From: Daejeonella sp. JGW-45
Lineage (GTDB): Bacteria > Bacteroidota > Bacteroidia > Sphingobacteriales > Sphingobacteriaceae
Length of the DNA: 64,000 nucleotides
Assembly (NCBI RefSeq): GCF_029360805.1
Contig: NZ_JARKNC010000003.1
Location: forward strand, 124,001 to 188,000
Direction: 5' to 3'
In this document: in pieces, positions 42,279 to 51,299 of the stretch
How positions within the stretch are numbered: the stretch's first letter is position 1
How the letters are laid out: the number at the start of each line of letters is the position of its first letter
Program-made: the position numbers and the translations under genes
The notes under the pieces: generated by a model
Database searches by the model: none
Told to the model about the DNA's origin: nothing
Seen by the model: only the letters and a program-made list of their open reading frames with translations

Positions 42279-42322
42279 ATCCGGCTTTCATCCGGCTTTT
42301 ATCCGAGTTTTATCCGGCTTTA
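42279..42322. repeat. Four 11-bp direct repeats upstream of the DUF6266 gene
   Basis: ATCCGGCTTTC, ATCCGGCTTTT, ATCCGAGTTTT and ATCCGGCTTTA run without gaps and are followed by ATCC. The period is close to one helical turn of DNA, so all copies face the same side. The site lies between the DUF6266 start (42173) and the rplT terminator and could be a regulatory binding site or a small tandem repeat. Confidence 0.75.
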
Positions 42323-42340
42323 ATCCAACGAATTAATCAA

Positions 42341-42364
42341 CAAAAAAAGGAGCCATGGGCTCCC
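42341..42364 (-). terminator. Intrinsic terminator after rplT
   Basis: GGAGCC (42349-42354) and GGCTCC (42358-42363) pair around an ATG loop, and the A-run at 42342-42348 gives a U-run on the minus strand. It closes the thrS-infC-rpmI-rplT operon. Confidence 0.88.
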
Positions 42365-42391
42365 TTCTCTTCAATTACACTAATAAAAAAT

Positions 42392-42736
42392 CTATTTTAC
42401 AGTATCAACCACAGCTTTGAAAGCTTCCGGGTGATTCATAGCAAGGTCAGCTAAAACCTTACGGTTAAGGCCATTTCCTTTTGCAGCTAATTTACCCATT
42501 AATACTGAATATGATAATCCGTGCTGACGTGCACCTGCGTTGATACGCTGGATCCATAAAGCTCTGAATTCTCTTTTCTTGGTTTTACGGTCGCGGTAAG
42601 CATATTGCAAACCTTTTTCGACTGTGTTCTTAGCAACGGTAAAAACCTTGCTTCTTGATCCCCAATAGCCTTTGGCTAGGTCAAGGACCTTTTTTCTTCT
42701 TCTTCTCGACGCTACTGCGTTAACCGAACGTGGCAT
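42392..42736 (-). CDS. rplT: 50S ribosomal protein L20
   Basis: The 114-residue L20 protein of the large subunit, essential for early 23S rRNA assembly. The characteristic [20 protein letters not shown] start, followed by [20 protein letters not shown] and [20 protein letters not shown], is intact. Length is normal. It is the last gene of thrS-infC-rpmI-rplT; L20 represses this operon in other bacteria. A translational-control site was not resolved here. Confidence 0.98.
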   Translation of the reverse strand: MPRSVNAVASRRRRKKVLDLAKGYWGSRSKVFTVAKNTVEKGLQYAYRDRKTKKREFRALWIQRINAGARQHGLSYSVLMGKLAAKGNGLNRKVLADLAMNHPEAFKAVVDTVK

Positions 42737-42812
42737 GTTGTTTTGTTTTTTGGTAAGCGGTGTCCCTCTGCGGAAACTTTAGACCTGATACCTGGTTAAA
42801 TTAATTTGTTAC

Positions 42813-43013
42813 TTATTTGCCGATAGTAAGCATACGTTTTACGTTGCCCATATCTGCGTCAGATACTAAACTGCTCTGACCTAAAGCACGCTTGCGTTTG
42901 TTGCTCATCTTGGTTAAGATGTGGCTTTTGAAAGCGTTCTTTCTTTTGATTTTACCTGTTCCAGTAAGCTTGAAGCGCTTTTTTGCACTGGAACACGTCT
43001 TCATTTTTGGCAT
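42813..43013 (-). CDS. rpmI: 50S ribosomal protein L35
   Basis: The 66-residue L35 protein: [20 protein letters not shown], then [20 protein letters not shown]. Highly basic and of the normal length. It is located between infC and rplT, separated by 34 and 76 bases. Confidence 0.98.
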   Translation of the reverse strand: MPKMKTCSSAKKRFKLTGTGKIKRKNAFKSHILTKMSNKRKRALGQSSLVSDADMGNVKRMLTIGK

Positions 43014-43047
43014 AACTCTATTTATATTTATTTGTCAATTATTCAAA

Positions 43048-43620
43048 CTACTTCTTACCGGCATGCTTCGGGGCAACGGTTAAAAACATCCGCTTTCCTT
43101 CCAGCTTCGGTAATTGCTCCACTTTACCCACATCTTCCAATGCCTGGGCAAATTTCAGTAAGAGGATCTCGCCCTGCTCCTTGTAAACGATTGCACGGCC
43201 CTTAAAGTGAACATAAGCCCTAACTTTTTCACCGCCTTCAAGGAAACCTATCGCGTGTTTAAGCTTGAACTGAAAATCATGTTCATTGGTATTAGGCCCG
43301 AAACGGATCTCTTTAATCACCGTTTGTTTAGCGTTGGACTTAATCTCCTTCATTTTCTTCTTCTGCTCGTATATAAACTTGTTGTAATCAACAATCTTAC
43401 ATACAGGCGGAACTGCATTCGGGGAAATTTCGACAAGATCTAACTCTTGTTCGACAGCCATTGCTAAAGCTTCTCTGAACGGATAAATACCCTGAACCAC
43501 GTTATCGCCGGTTAATCGTACTTCCGGTGCACGGATCAGATCATTGATCTTATGTTCCGCTTCCTTCTTTTTAAATGGAGGGCGTGGTCCTCTATTGAAT
43601 CCTGGTCTTCCTAATGCCAA
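43048..43620 (-). CDS. infC: Translation initiation factor IF-3 (TTG start)
   Basis: The 190-residue IF-3, which prevents 30S-50S joining and checks start codon and initiator tRNA. N-domain with [20 protein letters not shown], basic linker with [16 protein letters not shown], and C-domain with [20 protein letters not shown] and [20 protein letters not shown]. The frame begins at a TTG; the sequence [18 protein letters not shown] after it matches the Bacteroidota IF-3 N-terminus, so TTG is the likely start. A weak start is typical, because IF-3 rejects non-AUG starts and so regulates itself. Starts 12 bases after thrS ends. Confidence 0.96.
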   Translation of the reverse strand: MALGRPGFNRGPRPPFKKKEAEHKINDLIRAPEVRLTGDNVVQGIYPFREALAMAVEQELDLVEISPNAVPPVCKIVDYNKFIYEQKKKMKEIKSNAKQTVIKEIRFGPNTNEHDFQFKLKHAIGFLEGGEKVRAYVHFKGRAIVYKEQGEILLLKFAQALEDVGKVEQLPKLEGKRMFLTVAPKHAGKK

Positions 43621-43632
43621 ATTTATTTTTAC

Positions 43633-45558
43633 TTAAATTGTTATTTCTTTAACTAATTGATTACTAAACTCTTCCAATGTCATGCTACCTGCATCTCCAT
43701 GTCCATGTTTCCTAACAGAAATCAGGCCATCATTCATTTCCTTCTCACCAATGATGAGCATGTACGGGATTTTCTTCACTTCTGCATCTCTGATCTTGCG
43801 TCCAATCTTCTCATCCCTGAAGTCAATCAAGCCGCGAATATCGGAATTATTAAGCGATTCTAAAACTTTTTTTGCATAATCCTCATATTTTTCGGAGATC
43901 GGCAAAACTATAAATTGCTCTGGTGCAAGCCATAATGGGAACTGCCCTGCACAGTGCTCTATTAAAACGGCAACAAAGCGTTCTAATGAGCCAAATGGTG
44001 CGCGGTGTATCATTACCGGGCGGTGTTTCTGGTTGTCACTGCCAGTGTACTCGAGCTCAAAACGCTCGGGCAGGTTATAATCTACCTGAATAGTACCTAA
44101 CTGCCACTTTCTTCCGAGTGCATCCTTTACCATAAAATCGAGCTTCGGACCGTAAAAAGCGGCTTCGCCAAGTTCGACAACAGTCTTTAAGCCCTTTTCT
44201 TCGGCTGCCTCGATAATCGATGATTCGGCAAGCTGCCAGTTCTCATCCGTACCAATGTATTTCGCTTTGTTTGCCGGGTCCCGCAGGGAGATCTGGGCTG
44301 TATAATCGTCGAATCCAAGCGCCCTGAATACATAGAGCACCAGGTCTATAACTTTCTTAAACTCTTCTTTAACCTGATCCGGGCGGCAGAATAAATGCGC
44401 ATCATCCTGGGTAAAACCACGAACACGGGTTAAACCATGAAGCTCTCCGCTCTGCTCATACCGGTAAACCGTTCCGAATTCAGCGTATCGCACCGGCAGG
44501 TCCCTGTACGACCGTGGCTTGGTTTTATAGATCTCGCAGTGGTGCGGACAATTCATTGGCTTCAAGAAGAACTCCTCCCCGTCCTGCGGGGTTTTTATAG
44601 GCTGAAACGAGTCTGCGCCGTATTTCTCGTAATGCCCGGAAGTAATATAAAGGTTCTTGTGCCCGATATGCGGTGTAATTACCTGCTCGTAGCCTGATTT
44701 AACCTGTGCCCGCTGCAGGAAATTGACAAGTTTCTCGCGTAAAGCAGTTCCCTTCGGCAGCCATAACGGAAGGCCCATCCCTACTTTATCGGAAAATGTA
44801 AAAAGCTCAAGTTCCTTACCAAGCTTGCGGTGGTCGCGTTTTTTAGCCTCCTCGATCATGTGGAGATAATCGGCCAGCTCGCTTTGCTTAGGAAAAGTTA
44901 CTCCATAGATCCTTGTAAGCTGTTTACGGGTTTCATCGCCTCTCCAGTAGGCTCCGGCCACATTCATCAGCTTTACAGCCTTAATAAATCCGGTATTGGG
45001 AATATGCGGGCCGCGACAAAGGTCGGTAAAATTGCCCTGGGTATAGAAGGTTATGGAGCCATCGGCCAGGTCTTTGATCAGGTCCAGCTTATACTCATCA
45101 TCTTTTTCGGTAAAATATTTTACAGCATCATCCTTGGAAACGGCTTTTCTTGAAAATTCAGCTTTGCTCCGGGCCAGTTCCATGATCTTATCCTCGATCT
45201 GTTTAAAATCATCCGAAGAGAATTCCCGGTCGCCGAAATCAACATCATAATAGAAGCCGGTCTCGATTGCGGGGCCTATGCCAAATTTGGTTCCCGGATA
45301 CAGTGCCTCAAGGGCTTCTGCCATTAAGTGAGCCGATGAATGCCAGAAGGTATTCTTGCCTTCCAGGTCGTTCCAGGTCAGTAGCTTAACTTCAGAATCA
45401 GCTTCAATAGGTCGTGAAGAATCCCAAACCTGTCCGTTAACCTGTGCTGCTAATACATTTCTGGCTAAGCCTTCAGAAATTGAAAGGGCTATCTCGTGGG
45501 CTGTTACGCCCTGCTGGTATTCCCTGACGGATCCGTCAGGGAGGGTGATCTTGATCAT
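43633..45558 (-). CDS. thrS: Threonyl-tRNA synthetase
   Basis: The 641-residue ThrRS. N-terminal TGS domain ([20 protein letters not shown]), editing domain with [20 protein letters not shown], class II catalytic core with [40 protein letters not shown] and [20 protein letters not shown], and the anticodon-binding domain at the end. A TTG two codons upstream could also start; the ATG at 45558 is preferred. It leads the operon thrS-infC-rpmI-rplT. No tRNA-like leader was resolved. Confidence 0.98.
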   Translation of the reverse strand: MIKITLPDGSVREYQQGVTAHEIALSISEGLARNVLAAQVNGQVWDSSRPIEADSEVKLLTWNDLEGKNTFWHSSAHLMAEALEALYPGTKFGIGPAIETGFYYDVDFGDREFSSDDFKQIEDKIMELARSKAEFSRKAVSKDDAVKYFTEKDDEYKLDLIKDLADGSITFYTQGNFTDLCRGPHIPNTGFIKAVKLMNVAGAYWRGDETRKQLTRIYGVTFPKQSELADYLHMIEEAKKRDHRKLGKELELFTFSDKVGMGLPLWLPKGTALREKLVNFLQRAQVKSGYEQVITPHIGHKNLYITSGHYEKYGADSFQPIKTPQDGEEFFLKPMNCPHHCEIYKTKPRSYRDLPVRYAEFGTVYRYEQSGELHGLTRVRGFTQDDAHLFCRPDQVKEEFKKVIDLVLYVFRALGFDDYTAQISLRDPANKAKYIGTDENWQLAESSIIEAAEEKGLKTVVELGEAAFYGPKLDFMVKDALGRKWQLGTIQVDYNLPERFELEYTGSDNQKHRPVMIHRAPFGSLERFVAVLIEHCAGQFPLWLAPEQFIVLPISEKYEDYAKKVLESLNNSDIRGLIDFRDEKIGRKIRDAEVKKIPYMLIIGEKEMNDGLISVRKHGHGDAGSMTLEEFSNQLVKEITI

Positions 45559-45646
45559 ATACAAAATGATTTAAACGTTATATAAAATGAAACCAAGTGA
45601 TCACATACTAAGTGATCTTCAATTCGGGAGCAAAAGTAAGAATTAG

Positions 45647-45776
45647 TTATACGTTATACGTTATACGTTGTACGTTTTTTTCTAAACGCCGGGGGATGTG
45701 TTGTAGGTTTTACGTGATACGCTATACGTTTTTCTAAACGCTCTGCAACGTATAACGTAAAACGTACCACGTATAA
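45647..45776. repeat. Inverted heptamer arrays (TTATACG / CGTATAA)
   Basis: Left arm: TTATACG at 45647, 45654 and 45661, then TTGTACG at 45668. Middle: TTGTAGG, TTTTACG, TGATACG, CTATACG at 45701-45728. Right arm, inverse word: CGTATAA, CGTAAAA, CGTACCA, CGTATAA at 45749-45776. All have a 7-bp period. The right arm ends three bases before the stop of the Fe-S protein gene. It fills the 215 bases between that stop and the thrS start, with nothing else visible but a short AT-rich stretch. Confidence 0.85.
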
Positions 45777-45779
45777 CTT

Positions 45780-46508
45780 CTAGACATTCCCCCATCCATG
45801 CGCCAGAACATCTGCCAGGTGCATGGTTTTGATCGGGATGTTATTTTGGTCTATATAGGCCTGCAGATTGATCAGGCACGAGGCGTCTGTTGAGATTATA
45901 TAGTCGGCTTCCATTTCGAGAGCATTGTTAACCTTCTGCTGGGCCATCGCACTTGAAATACCTTCAAACTTCACGGCAAAGGTTCCTCCGAATCCGCAGC
46001 AGACATCGGTATCCTTCATCTCTACCAGGTCGAGGCCGTGTACCTTCGCCAGTAATTGCCGGGGCTCTGCCTTGATATTACATTCCCTGAGACCCGCACA
46101 TGAATCGTGGTAAACAGCCCTGCCTTCTAACTCAGCACCAAAGTAATCCTTATTGATCACGTTTATCAGGAAGTCTGAAAGCTCATGGATATTACCTTGT
46201 ATATTCCTACACTTGTTATGAACTATTGTGTTGGTAAACAGATCATTATAATAATTTTTCACCATGCCGGTGCAGGAAGCAGACGGTGAAATAATATAGT
46301 TGGTTTCGGAAAAATCATTAAGGAATTTACTCCCAACTGTCTTGGCTTCCTCCCAGTATCCGGCATTGAATGCGGGTTGTCCGCAGCAGGTCTGTTCCGG
46401 GTTATAAACAACTGAACACCCAGCCTTCTCGAGGATCTTTGCCGTATTAAATGCTGTTTGAGGGTAAAGCTGATCGATGAAGCATGGAATAAATAGTTCG
46501 ACAGTCAT
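45780..46508 (-). CDS. LutA/YkgE-type (Fe-S)-binding protein
   Basis: A 242-residue protein with two Cys-rich CCG domains: QTCCGQPAFNAGYWEEAK in the first half and DTDVCCGFGGTFAVKFEGIS in the second, plus SPSASCTGMVK and YHDSCAGLRECN. This is the LutA/YkgE/GlpC-like architecture of a lactate/glycolate oxidation subunit. LutB and LutC partners are not adjacent, so the partner is unknown. Ten TATCAGG-type heptamers sit directly upstream, the first overlapping the ATG. The stop abuts a second heptamer array. Confidence 0.9.
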   Translation of the reverse strand: MTVELFIPCFIDQLYPQTAFNTAKILEKAGCSVVYNPEQTCCGQPAFNAGYWEEAKTVGSKFLNDFSETNYIISPSASCTGMVKNYYNDLFTNTIVHNKCRNIQGNIHELSDFLINVINKDYFGAELEGRAVYHDSCAGLRECNIKAEPRQLLAKVHGLDLVEMKDTDVCCGFGGTFAVKFEGISSAMAQQKVNNALEMEADYIISTDASCLINLQAYIDQNNIPIKTMHLADVLAHGWGNV

Positions 46509-46577
46509 ATGAGGTATGAGGTATCAGGTGTCAGGTATCAGGTATCAGGTATCAGGTATCAGGTATCAGGTATCGGG
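46508..46577 (+). repeat. Ten tandem TATCAGG-type heptamers at a start codon
   Basis: Ten consecutive 7-bp units run without gaps: TATGAGG twice, TATCAGG, TGTCAGG, TATCAGG five times, TATCGGG. The first base is the last base of the start codon of the minus-strand Fe-S protein gene, so the array forms its whole proximal leader. It is the longest and most regular array in the window. Confidence 0.9.
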
Positions 46578-46605
46578 TGCTAAATTCCGAAAAAAAATCT
46601 AGGTG

Positions 46606-47910
46606 TCAGTTATGGGAGACTGATTTTTCTTCTTTTAAAAGCAAAAGAGAAAGCAGGACGAGCAAACCAACGATAAAAAAACCGGCAAGGCTGATAGCCG
46701 AATTACGCATATTACCTGTAAACTCTTCAATATAAGCAAAGCTAAACAAGCCGATTACGATGGCTATCTTTTCCGTGACGTCATAAAAACTAAAGAAGGA
46801 TGCTGTGTCTGGTGTATTTGCCGGCAGGAATTTAGAATAGGTTGAACGTGAGATCGACTGGATTCCGCCCATTACCAGACCTACAACGGCTGCGATAATA
46901 TAAAACTGGAACTCATTCTGAACAAAGTAGGCAGCAACGCATACCCCTATCCAGATCGACAATACGAACATGATCACTTTGATGTTTCCAATCTTTTTAG
47001 CGAAATAAGACATCACCAGCGCGCCAAGAATGGCTACTATCTGGATCACGAGGATAATTGCGATCAGTTTGGAAGTACCCAGCCTGAGGATCTTTTCACC
47101 GAATCCGGCAGCTACGAGCATGATTGTCTGTACTCCCATGGAATAAAAAAAGAAGGCAAAAAGGAAGCGTTTGAGCCGGGTAATCGACTTGAGTTGCCTC
47201 CACACCTTGAGCAGTTCTTCAAAGCCGTTGTTCACCTTGCTTTTTTCGATCCTGGCATGATTAGCACTTCCCCTGGGTAATTTCCGGAAAGGGATCTGTG
47301 CGAACACTATCCACCAGATACCCACCAGCAGAAAGGATAACCTGGCGGGAAAAGAACCGTCGGTGATACCGAACAGTTCAGGCTTAAGGACGAACACGAA
47401 GCAGACGATCTGCAGTAAAACGCTGCCTACGTAGCCATAGGCGAAGCCCTTGGCACTGACCCTGTCCTGCTGATCCTCGCTGGCAATCTCGGGCAGATAT
47501 GAGTTGTTAAACATCACTCCGCCAATATATCCCATGGCGGCGAGGGCAAAACAGATAATACCTAATTCGAGCGTTTCGAGCTTGAAAAAAAATAACCCCG
47601 CGCATGCAATACCGCCTAAATAGGTAAAGAATTTTAAGAAAACTTTCTTATTGCCCCTGAAATCCGCTGAAGATGACAACACCGGCAGCATCAGGGCCAT
47701 GATCAGATAAGCCGCGCAAAGCGCATAATTTGATAGAGCAGTATTTGTAAATGTCCACCCGAAGAATGATACCTGATCGCCCCTCTCGGCTGTCGTAGTG
47801 ATAATGGTATAATATGCGGGAAAAATTGTAGAGGTAATAACAAGGTTATAGGCTGAATTGGCCCAGTCGAACATGGCCCAGGCCCTGATGGTAGTTTTAT
47901 CGTTTTTCAT
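46606..47910 (-). CDS. MFS transporter, UMF1/Atg22-like
   Basis: A 434-residue carrier with about twelve transmembrane segments of the UMF1 (vacuole effluxer Atg22-like) family. The diagnostic N-terminus TIRAWAMFDWANSAYNLVIT is followed by IFPAYYTIIT, and the centre carries AAMGYIGGVMFNNSYLPEIA with QDRVSAKGFAYGYVGSVLLQ. Later GLVMGGIQSISRSTYSKFLP and NTPDTASFFSFYDVTEKIAI are also typical. Substrate unknown; Atg22-like proteins move amino acids in yeast, which may not apply. The Fe-S protein gene lies downstream across the heptamer array. Confidence 0.92.
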   Translation of the reverse strand: MKNDKTTIRAWAMFDWANSAYNLVITSTIFPAYYTIITTTAERGDQVSFFGWTFTNTALSNYALCAAYLIMALMLPVLSSSADFRGNKKVFLKFFTYLGGIACAGLFFFKLETLELGIICFALAAMGYIGGVMFNNSYLPEIASEDQQDRVSAKGFAYGYVGSVLLQIVCFVFVLKPELFGITDGSFPARLSFLLVGIWWIVFAQIPFRKLPRGSANHARIEKSKVNNGFEELLKVWRQLKSITRLKRFLFAFFFYSMGVQTIMLVAAGFGEKILRLGTSKLIAIILVIQIVAILGALVMSYFAKKIGNIKVIMFVLSIWIGVCVAAYFVQNEFQFYIIAAVVGLVMGGIQSISRSTYSKFLPANTPDTASFFSFYDVTEKIAIVIGLFSFAYIEEFTGNMRNSAISLAGFFIVGLLVLLSLLLLKEEKSVSHN

Positions 47911-47963
47911 CCGGCAGATATAATCGCGCAGTGAAGATAATAAATACCGGGGAATTAGAAACC

Positions 47964-47980
47964 GAGGTCGGAGGTCTGAG
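47964..47980 (+). repeat. Short heptamer pair (GAGGTC)
   Basis: GAGGTCG and GAGGTCT sit side by side, followed by GAG, again with a 7-bp step. Only two units, so this is weak by itself and listed for its match with the other arrays. Confidence 0.4.
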
Positions 47981-48004
47981 CAGATGTACGTAAAGCTGGC
48001 CCGA

Positions 48005-48724
48005 TCAGTTTACTTTTGTTAGGCTGGATGCACCTGATTCGCTGTTCTTGATAGTAGAAGGATTACCCCTGTACTCCACATCGCTGGAACCGCTGGAGCT
48101 GATTTGTAGCTCGTTCAGTACGTTTATACGCGACTGACTGGCTCCTGAACTCTCTATGCGGTACTTGCCCACCACGAAGTCGAACGCATCTAAAGAGCTC
48201 GATCCGCTCAGGTCTAACTCGTGGGAACCTGCCTGGCCTCTTAAGAATATTTCAGAGGCGCCGCTTGAGGAAGTAGAAACATTTGCTGCATTAAGGTCAA
48301 GGTCAACCTTACTCGAACCGCTGAGGTCAATATCGAAATCCTTTACATTCAATTTACCGTCTCCTAATATTTCAACAGCTCCGGAAGCGTCAATACCCTC
48401 GTATTCACCGGAGGTCACATAAACGGTTATCGGCCCGGCATCGCAAAAGTTACCGTCCAGGTCAATGACTAACCGGCCTCTCCGAACGAAGGTCTCAATC
48501 TCTTTCTGGATATTATCATCGGCAATGATGCGCACCTCGGAACTGCCGCCTTGTTTCAGAACAACCTTAATGGATCCGCTGGTTTCGACCCGGGTAAAGG
48601 GGTCTACATTTCTGGTCGTGGAAACCTGGTTGCCTGAACCACTTATACAATTGATATTGTTGCAGGACGCGAATAATGCGCCGGTCGAAAGTATAACGGC
48701 GATAAGTTTAGCAGTGTTGTTCAT
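48005..48724 (-). CDS. Head GIN domain lipoprotein (DUF2807)
   Basis: A 239-residue lipoprotein (IAVILSTGALFASCNN) with the GIN/DUF2807 domain: STTRNVDPFTRVETSGSIKV, VVLKQGGSSEVRIIADDN, and repeated blades with SSGASE, LDLSGSSSLDAFDF and IESSGASQSRINVLNELQIS. The repeats suggest a right-handed beta-helix-like adhesin fold. The function is unknown; such proteins are exported. An upstream frame start exists, but the ATG at 48724 begins the signal peptide. The gene is followed downstream by the UMF1 gene on the same strand. Confidence 0.85.
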   Translation of the reverse strand: MNNTAKLIAVILSTGALFASCNNINCISGSGNQVSTTRNVDPFTRVETSGSIKVVLKQGGSSEVRIIADDNIQKEIETFVRRGRLVIDLDGNFCDAGPITVYVTSGEYEGIDASGAVEILGDGKLNVKDFDIDLSGSSKVDLDLNAANVSTSSSGASEIFLRGQAGSHELDLSGSSSLDAFDFVVGKYRIESSGASQSRINVLNELQISSSGSSDVEYRGNPSTIKNSESGASSLTKVN

Positions 48725-48822
48725 GTGGTGTTTTTTTGTTAGACGCATTTTTTTAGAACCGGTTACACAATATAGGAAAAAGGGAAGAAATGTGATCATC
48801 GGCGACGATGGTTTTTTGGAAA

Positions 48823-49081
48823 GCCGGGTTCTTCCCCGGCATTACTTGCTATCACAAGGAAGAGCCGCGCCGCTTACTGATTGGAATTCTTCCCCGACTT
48901 GATCGGGGATCTCGTCAATGGCACGCGGCCACAGCCGCTGTGTTGACCGGGAGATTAAGGTCGCGCAAAAGCTGCAGTTATTACAGCTACACCGGAGGCT
49001 TAGATTCCGGTACATTCAAATGTCCAGTGGACGCGGGCTCCGCCGCGTCAGGGAGGAGATCCCCGATCAAGTCGGGGAAGA
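48823..49081. repeat. Palindrome cluster with 26-bp inverted ends
   Basis: A small hairpin GCCGGG...CCCGGC stands at 48823-48840. A 26-bp sequence at 48888-48913 recurs exactly inverted at 49056-49081, and each arm is itself palindromic around CCCCGA...TCGGGG. Between them are further hairpins, for example GACGCGGGCTCCGCCGCGTC at 49030-49049. There is no coding sense in the interior, so it may be a MITE-like or structured-RNA insertion. It fills most of the gap between the GIN lipoprotein gene and recQ. Confidence 0.65.
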
Positions 49082-49108
49082 GCCTTGTCCACAAGTGCCC
49101 CTCGGCGT

Positions 49109-51004
49109 CTAAGAAACATAATAATACTCCCCGTTCGCTTTAATAGTGCCGGCATCGAGAAGTATGCGGATGATATGGAGCTTTTCCTTATCAGTTCCCG
49201 ATTTGATGGATGTGACCAGACTATCCAGACCAAGCGAGCCGGAGCTTAACAGGTCGAGGATCTCCTTTGTAATATCATCATTGACTGATTCCTTTTTTAG
49301 ACGCCGCTTATTTTCAATACACATGTCGCATGACCCGCATTCGGCTGCGTGAATTTCATTAAAATAAGCCAGCAGCTGCTGGCTCCGGCATTTTTTAGTT
49401 TCGGCATAGGCGATCACTGATTCTACCTGATGCTTGTTGATTTGATGACGTTCGGTTAAATAACGGGCATCGATCTGCAGGTGCTGATCATCCAGTCTTT
49501 GTTTAAGGAAGGTAATATGAGGCTTATCCGTCTGGGGGATATAGGTCAGTATCTCCATCGCCTGAAGTTTCATCAGGGTCTGCGAAATTTCCTGTCTGTT
49601 TGTGCCGAGTCTTTTAGCCAGGTCGTTTTCCTTGACAGCCACGAACTGGTCGAAAATGCCGCCATACGAACGTAATAGTATTTTGATAAAAGGGTCGTAT
49701 GCGGGCTGCTCGACCTGGAATGAGTAAAGTTCCTTTTGCTGCATGAGGATCTGAACACGGGAAGGAAGAAAAATAGTTTCGCTCAAAGCGATATATTCGT
49801 CGTGCTCCAGAAACTTAAACGCATTAAGCGTTTTGATGGCATCAAGTTTAAAACGATTGCAGAAATCTGCCACATCAATTTCAAGCGTCAGGCCTTCACC
49901 TGCGCCATAAGCCAGCTGAAAATAGTTTCCCAGGTAATGGTAAACCTGCTTGATCTCTTTAACCGTAGGATAGCTTTGTTCGAGTTTCTTAAGCAGCCTG
50001 CTCTTATCTGATGTAGTATACAGCAGCACGGTATAAGCTTTCTTCTCGTCCCTTCCGGCCCGGCCGGCTTCCTGGTAGTAGGCTTCCAGGCTCTCGGGAA
50101 GGTCGAGGTGCACCACAAAGCGGACATCGCCCTTATCTATCCCCATCCCGAAGGCATTTGTAGCTACCATGACCCTGGTTTCCGAGCTTTTCCACGAAAG
50201 CTGCTTTTTGCTGCGGGCAGCACTGTCTAAGCCTGCATGATAAAACTCTGCAGGGATACCCTCCAGGTTGAGCAGTCGCGATATCTCCTGCGTTTCACGG
50301 CGGTTTCTAACATATACGATACCGCTGCCTTTTACATTTTTTGCGATAGAGAAAAGCTTACGCAGCTTGTTTTCCTCATTATACACCAGGTAGGCCAGGT
50401 TCTTTCGCTCGAATGATTTTTTGAAAACATTCCCGTTCGTGAATTTTAGTTTCTGCTGAATATCCGTCGCCACGTCTTCGGTAGCCGTGGCAGTCAAAGC
50501 AAGTACCGGGACCCGGGGATGCAGTGCACGCAATTCAGAAATATGTAAATACGGCGGTCGGAAATCATAACCCCATTGCGAGATACAATGCGCCTCATCT
50601 ATAGCGATAAGGTTTACGTTCATGTGTCTGATCCGTTCCCTTACAAGATCTGAAAGCAATCTTTCGGGCGAGAGATAAAGAAATTTGATGTCGCCGTAGA
50701 TACAGTTATCGAGCGCTATATCCACTTCCCGCTTCCCCATTCCTGAGATAATGGCTATGGCGTTAATACCTTTGCTCTTCAGATTTTCGACCTGGTCTTT
50801 CATCAGGGCTATGAGCGGAGATACCACGATACATATACCTGGTTTCAGCAGGGCTGGAACCTGAAAACAGGCCGACTTCCCCCCCCCTGTAGGCATAAGC
50901 GCCAGGGTATCGCGGCCATTAATAACAGACTGGATGATCTCTTCCTGCAGAGGGCGGAATTTTGAAAAACCCCAGTATTTATGCAGGATTTGGTGTATTG
51001 TCAT
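49109..51004 (-). CDS. recQ: RecQ-type ATP-dependent DNA helicase
   Basis: A 631-residue SF2 helicase with Walker A LMPTGGGKSACFQVPALL, DEAH motif NLIAIDEAHCISQWGYDFRP, motif III ALTATATEDVATDI, and the helicase C domain (YVRNRRETQEISRLLN, TNAFGMGIDKGDVRFVVHLD, YYQEAGRAGRDEKKAYTVLL). The RecQ zinc Cys are in ETKKCRSQQLLAYFNEIHAA and ECGSCDMC, followed by a winged helix. No HRDC domain is evident at the end, so it is the short RecQ type. Unwinds forks and recombination intermediates. Confidence 0.95.
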   Translation of the reverse strand: MTIHQILHKYWGFSKFRPLQEEIIQSVINGRDTLALMPTGGGKSACFQVPALLKPGICIVVSPLIALMKDQVENLKSKGINAIAIISGMGKREVDIALDNCIYGDIKFLYLSPERLLSDLVRERIRHMNVNLIAIDEAHCISQWGYDFRPPYLHISELRALHPRVPVLALTATATEDVATDIQQKLKFTNGNVFKKSFERKNLAYLVYNEENKLRKLFSIAKNVKGSGIVYVRNRRETQEISRLLNLEGIPAEFYHAGLDSAARSKKQLSWKSSETRVMVATNAFGMGIDKGDVRFVVHLDLPESLEAYYQEAGRAGRDEKKAYTVLLYTTSDKSRLLKKLEQSYPTVKEIKQVYHYLGNYFQLAYGAGEGLTLEIDVADFCNRFKLDAIKTLNAFKFLEHDEYIALSETIFLPSRVQILMQQKELYSFQVEQPAYDPFIKILLRSYGGIFDQFVAVKENDLAKRLGTNRQEISQTLMKLQAMEILTYIPQTDKPHITFLKQRLDDQHLQIDARYLTERHQINKHQVESVIAYAETKKCRSQQLLAYFNEIHAAECGSCDMCIENKRRLKKESVNDDITKEILDLLSSGSLGLDSLVTSIKSGTDKEKLHIIRILLDAGTIKANGEYYYVS

Positions 51005-51074
51005 GAAGATATAAAGTTACAAAAATTGAATGGCACGGGGTTGTTATTTTCGGCCTTCATTATATCAGGCTTTT

Positions 51075-51230
51075 TTACGCAAAGGTCGCAGAGGTTTCCG
51101 CCCGCCCGGCTGAACACCGTTCGGACGGGCAAAGGACGCAAAGCATCAGTCTGATTTTATCTTTACGATATTTAACGCCGTATTTGTTACCAAAAACTAT
51201 GTGTCCTTTGCGTGTACTTTGCGTTTAAGA
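51075..51230. repeat. CGCAAAG-word inverted region with inserted block
   Basis: The left arm (51076-51095) reads ACGCAAAGG then TCGCAGAGG; a GC-rich block with TGAACACCGTTCGGACGGG follows at 51111-51129, then GCAAAGGACGCAAAG at 51130-51144. The right arm near 51200-51228 holds TCCTTTGCG and ACTTTGCG, the inverse word. The same word recurs at 56323-56410. It fills most of the 295 bases between recQ and the next gene. The GC-rich block is shared with two of the MITE-like elements. Confidence 0.65.
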
Positions 51231-51299
51231 TACAGCTGGTACGCAGCAGGACGTTCTATAGTGAATAATTGCTAAATTGCGGCCCAATTGAAGAAATAC

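Noticed and set aside
46508-46577. CRISPR or iteron-type origin
   Set aside because: Units are contiguous 7-mers with no spacers, and no replication initiator gene or DnaA-box cluster is adjacent.
48808-49143. Two overlapping open frames in the palindrome cluster before recQ
   Set aside because: Rich in Arg/Pro/Ser from GC-rich hairpins, without conserved features; the region is better explained as inverted repeats.
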